Shown: positions 15,320 to 16,776 of the stretch, piece after piece | Layout: each line of letters opens with the position of its first letter | How positions within the stretch are numbered: the first letter of the stretch is position 1 | From: CAYOYK01 sp964408185 | GTDB lineage: Bacteria; Bacillota; Clostridia; Christensenellales; Aristaeellaceae | Reading direction: 5' to 3' | Assembly (NCBI GenBank): GCA_964408185.1 | Contig: CAYOYK010000051.1 | Location: forward strand, 1-16,776 | Length of the DNA: 16,776 bases | Made by a program: the position numbers and the translations under genes | Notes under the pieces: generated by a model | What the model was told of the DNA's origin: nothing | What the model saw: the letters and a program-made list of their open reading frames with translations, nothing else | Databases searched by the model: none

Positions 15320-15351
15320 GCGCCCCTCTCCGCGTTTGCGGGGAGGGGCGC
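15320..15351 (+). terminator. Terminator after rplT
   Basis: A 14-bp stem (15320-15333 with 15338-15351, one G-T wobble) closes a GTTT loop and is followed by TTGGATTTGTT, a moderate T-rich tail. A small hairpin AAGCGC-ACAT-GCGCTT (15303-15318) directly precedes it and overlaps the rplT stop codon. Position and stem strength support it as the operon end. Confidence 0.75.
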
Positions 15352-15364
15352 TTGGATTTGTTGG

Positions 15365-15596
15365 CGCGGCCCTGCGGGCCGCGGCGCCCCACGCCCTGCG
15401 GGCCGCGTTATGCAGCGGCCGTGCGGGCCGCTGTGCCTTGCGCCCTGCGGGCCGCTGTGCACCACCTTACGCGGTGAGTCTTTGCTGCGCCTGCGTGGCG
15501 CGGGCTTTGCGCCTGCAGGCGCAGGAGGGCGGCCTGCGGGCCGCTGGGTTTCGCGCCTGCGGGCGCGGGAACGGTGCCTCAGCCTGCGGGCTGAGG
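15365..15596. repeat. Cluster of hairpins sharing a CCTGCGGG-type apex
   Basis: Several inverted repeats with different stems share a TGC or TGCG apex closed by C-G: 15365-15383 (CGCGGCCC/GGGCCGCG), 15529-15544 (GCGGCC/GGCCGC), 15552-15567 (CGCGCC/GGCGCG) and 15577-15596 (CCTCAGCC/GGCTGAGG). Also present are 15413-15433 (CAGCGGCC/GGCCGCTG) and a perfect palindrome TGCGCCTGCAGGCGCA (15508-15523). No gene is visible in 15352-15602. Confidence 0.85.
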
Positions 15597-15602
15597 TTCG
15601 TC

Positions 15603-15630
15603 ACTTTTCTTTTCAGCTGAAAAGAAAAGT
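15603..15630. repeat. Perfect 28-bp palindrome
   Basis: ACTTTTCTTTTCAG is followed immediately by its exact reverse complement. It lies at the outer edge of the left arm of the large inverted repeat and is A/T-rich in a GC-rich setting. A matching copy probably lies past 16776, where the sequence stops inside the equivalent position. Confidence 0.95.
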
Positions 15631-15862
15631 AACCAAAAGAAACAGCGTGATTGAGGCCGATCGATGGGCCAGCATGCCCATCTTGTGCTACTAGCGATCG
15701 CCCAGAGGGCTTGGCTTAGACTGTTTGCACGCCTGCGGTGCCCGGCTTGGCCGAACTGCTGCCCTGCGTCAGCGGTCTTGCTCCCGTGCAAGGGACGGCA
15801 TGCAGGCATGGTGGCCCTGCGGGGCCCTCGATTGGTTTGCCGCGCCTGCGGGCGCGGGGGAA
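15626..15862 (+). repeat. Left arm of a large inverted repeat
   Basis: From AAAGTAACCAAAAGAAACAG at 15626 this arm is the reverse complement of 16541-16776 over almost its whole length. Differences are concentrated between about 15673 and 15728. It includes a cluster of hairpins ending in CCGCGCC-TGCG-GGCGCGG (15840-15857). The last 41 bp (from 15823) recur at 16049-16089. The element as a whole resembles a MITE or other non-autonomous inverted-repeat unit, but no transposase is visible. Confidence 0.88.
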
Positions 15863-15963
15863 AACGAAAACAACCCCGCGTGCCTTGGACACTATGCCAT
15901 AGACGCGCGGGGGAGCAAAGGCAATATGGCGTTCCCTAGGGGGACGCAAGCGCCGTAGGCGCG

Positions 15964-16046
15964 GTGAGGGGGGACGAAGTCCCCTCTTACAAGGGCGCTT
16001 TAGCGCCCGCCGTTCCATAGGGGGGAAGCAAGACGGCGAAGCCGTC
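15964..16046. other. Three hairpins inside the inverted-repeat element
   Basis: GGGGAC-GAA-GTCCCC (core 15970-15984), GGGCGC-TTTA-GCGCCC (15993-16008) and GACGGC-GAA-GCCGTC (16032-16046) occur in a row with no gene. Two have the same GAA loop as the hairpins of the ssnA-ygfK spacer. No protein-coding signal is seen. Confidence 0.75.
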
Positions 16047-16048
16047 GT

Positions 16049-16090
16049 GGCCCTCGATTGGTTTGCCGCGCCTGCGGGCGCGGGGGAAAC
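16049..16090 (+). repeat. Internal third copy of the arm's inner 41 bp
   Basis: GGCCCTCGATTGGTTTGCCG and the following 21 bp repeat the inner end of the left arm (15823-15863) exactly, and in inverted form the inner end of the right arm (16542-16579). The element thus carries two direct copies and one inverted copy of this segment. Confidence 0.92.
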
Positions 16091-16157
16091 GGAGGAAACG
16101 AAATAAACCCCGCATGGTCTATGGGCGCAATGCCCTAAACATGCGGAGAAGCAAAAG

Positions 16158-16530
16158 AAAAATACCGTGTTCTCCAAGGAAACAATGCCGTTGACACGCA
16201 GGGATAAAAAGCCAATACCGCGTTCCCCAAGGTAACTACGTCCTAAACACGTTAGGGAACAAAGCCAATATTGCGTTCCCCAATGTAACTACGCCCAAGA
16301 CGCGCGGGGAGCACAGCCAATATGGCGTTCCACATGGTAACAATGTCCTAGACACACAGGAAAGCAAAGCCAATACCTCGTTCCCCAAGGAAACTACGCC
16401 CAAGACGCGCGGGGAGCACAGCCAATATGGCGTTCCACATGGTAACAATGCCCTAGACACACAGGAAAGCAAAGCCAATACCTTGTTCCCCAAGGAAACT
16501 ACGCTCAAGGCGCGCGGGGGGTGAAGCCAA
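16158..16530 (+). repeat. Seven degenerate 52/53-bp tandem units with a 105-bp higher-order repeat
   Basis: The anchor GCCAATA recurs at 16211, 16264, 16316, 16369, 16421, 16474 and 16526, spaced 53, 52, 53, 52, 53 and 52 bp. Alternate units are more alike: 16316-16420 and 16421-16525 differ at only a handful of positions. Most units carry a TTCC to GGAA or CCCC to GGGG dyad. Two weaker, earlier relatives lie near 15876-15935 and 16108-16165. Base composition is visibly less GC-rich than the neighbouring genes. Confidence 0.9.
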
Positions 16531-16540
16531 TATGACGGTT

Positions 16541-16776
16541 CCCCCCGCGCCCGCAGGCGCGGCAAACCAATCGAGGGCCCCGCAGGGCCACCATGCCTGC
16601 ATGCCGTCCCTTGCACAGGAGCAAGACCGCTGACGCGGGGCAGCAGTTCGGCCAAGCCGGGCACCGCAGGCGTGCTAACAATATCACGCAAGTTTTCTGG
16701 GCGATCGCTTGTAGCACAAGTTGGGCGGGCTGGCCCATCGATCGGCCTCAAACACGCTGTTTCTTTTGGTTACTTT
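16541..16776 (-). repeat. Right arm of the large inverted repeat, cut by the window edge
   Basis: This is the reverse complement of 15626-15862, ending at GGTTACTTT on the last base of the window. The true end, and the expected second palindrome, lie outside. The 171-codon and 77-codon open frames across it are judged to be repeat artefacts. Confidence 0.88.

Noticed and set aside
15716..16177. 153-codon minus-strand frame in the inverted-repeat element
   Set aside because: It crosses hairpins and the repeated arm, has no ribosome binding site and encodes a Pro/Arg/Ala-rich low-complexity product.
16158..16530. CRISPR array
   Set aside because: The units are 52-53 bp with similarity along their whole length and no unique spacers; alternate units match each other and no cas genes are present.

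Overview
The window looks like chromosomal DNA from a GC-rich anaerobic Firmicute, probably a gut clostridium. Supporting signs are strong AGGAGG-type ribosome binding sites, a fused AdhE behind operator-like sites for the redox repressor Rex, an infC-rpmI-rplT operon preceded by a terminator-type leader, and a Se/Mo-hydroxylase-associated purine catabolism cluster. The genus cannot be read from the sequence.

Layout. Positions 1-2661 (minus strand) hold adhE and the first 13 codons of a gene behind it. The 232-bp divergent gap (2662-2893) carries a good promoter on each strand and two Rex-like palindromes, one lying over the adhE -10 box. Positions 2894-13532 (plus strand) hold ygeX, ygeY, ygeW, a carbamate kinase (yqeA), mocA/ygfJ, ssnA and ygfK. 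In Escherichia coli and gut anaerobes this gene set sits with molybdenum hydroxylases, and it has been tied to anaerobic uric acid/purine breakdown (recalled knowledge, not looked up). The likely logic is that YgfK and a hydroxylase matured with MocA handle the reductive and oxidative ring chemistry. SsnA opens a ring, YgeW and YgeY strip ureido groups, and YgeX converts 2,3-diaminopropionate to pyruvate and ammonia. Carbamate kinase harvests ATP from carbamoyl phosphate. AdhE could dispose of the surplus NADH. No hydroxylase subunits, hyuA or selenium genes are in the window.

The cluster is broken by two repeat-filled gaps: 6560-7126 (three tandem 79-bp hairpin units plus further hairpins) and 9980-10376 (three copies of the ssnA-ygfK junction). 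ygfK itself carries four in-frame 14-residue repeats just before its NAD-binding motif.

Positions 13533-14031 hold inverted copies of the same hairpin families, then a consensus extended -10 promoter and an attenuator leader. infC (probably starting at AUC), rpmI and rplT follow, ending at a strong hairpin terminator (15320-15351).

Positions 15352-16776 contain no convincing gene. They hold a run of hairpins capped by TGC or TGCG loops, then a large inverted-repeat element with arms of about 236 bp. The element encloses seven 52/53-bp tandem units that form a 105-bp higher-order repeat. It runs off the right edge. The repeat structures are the least explained part of the window.
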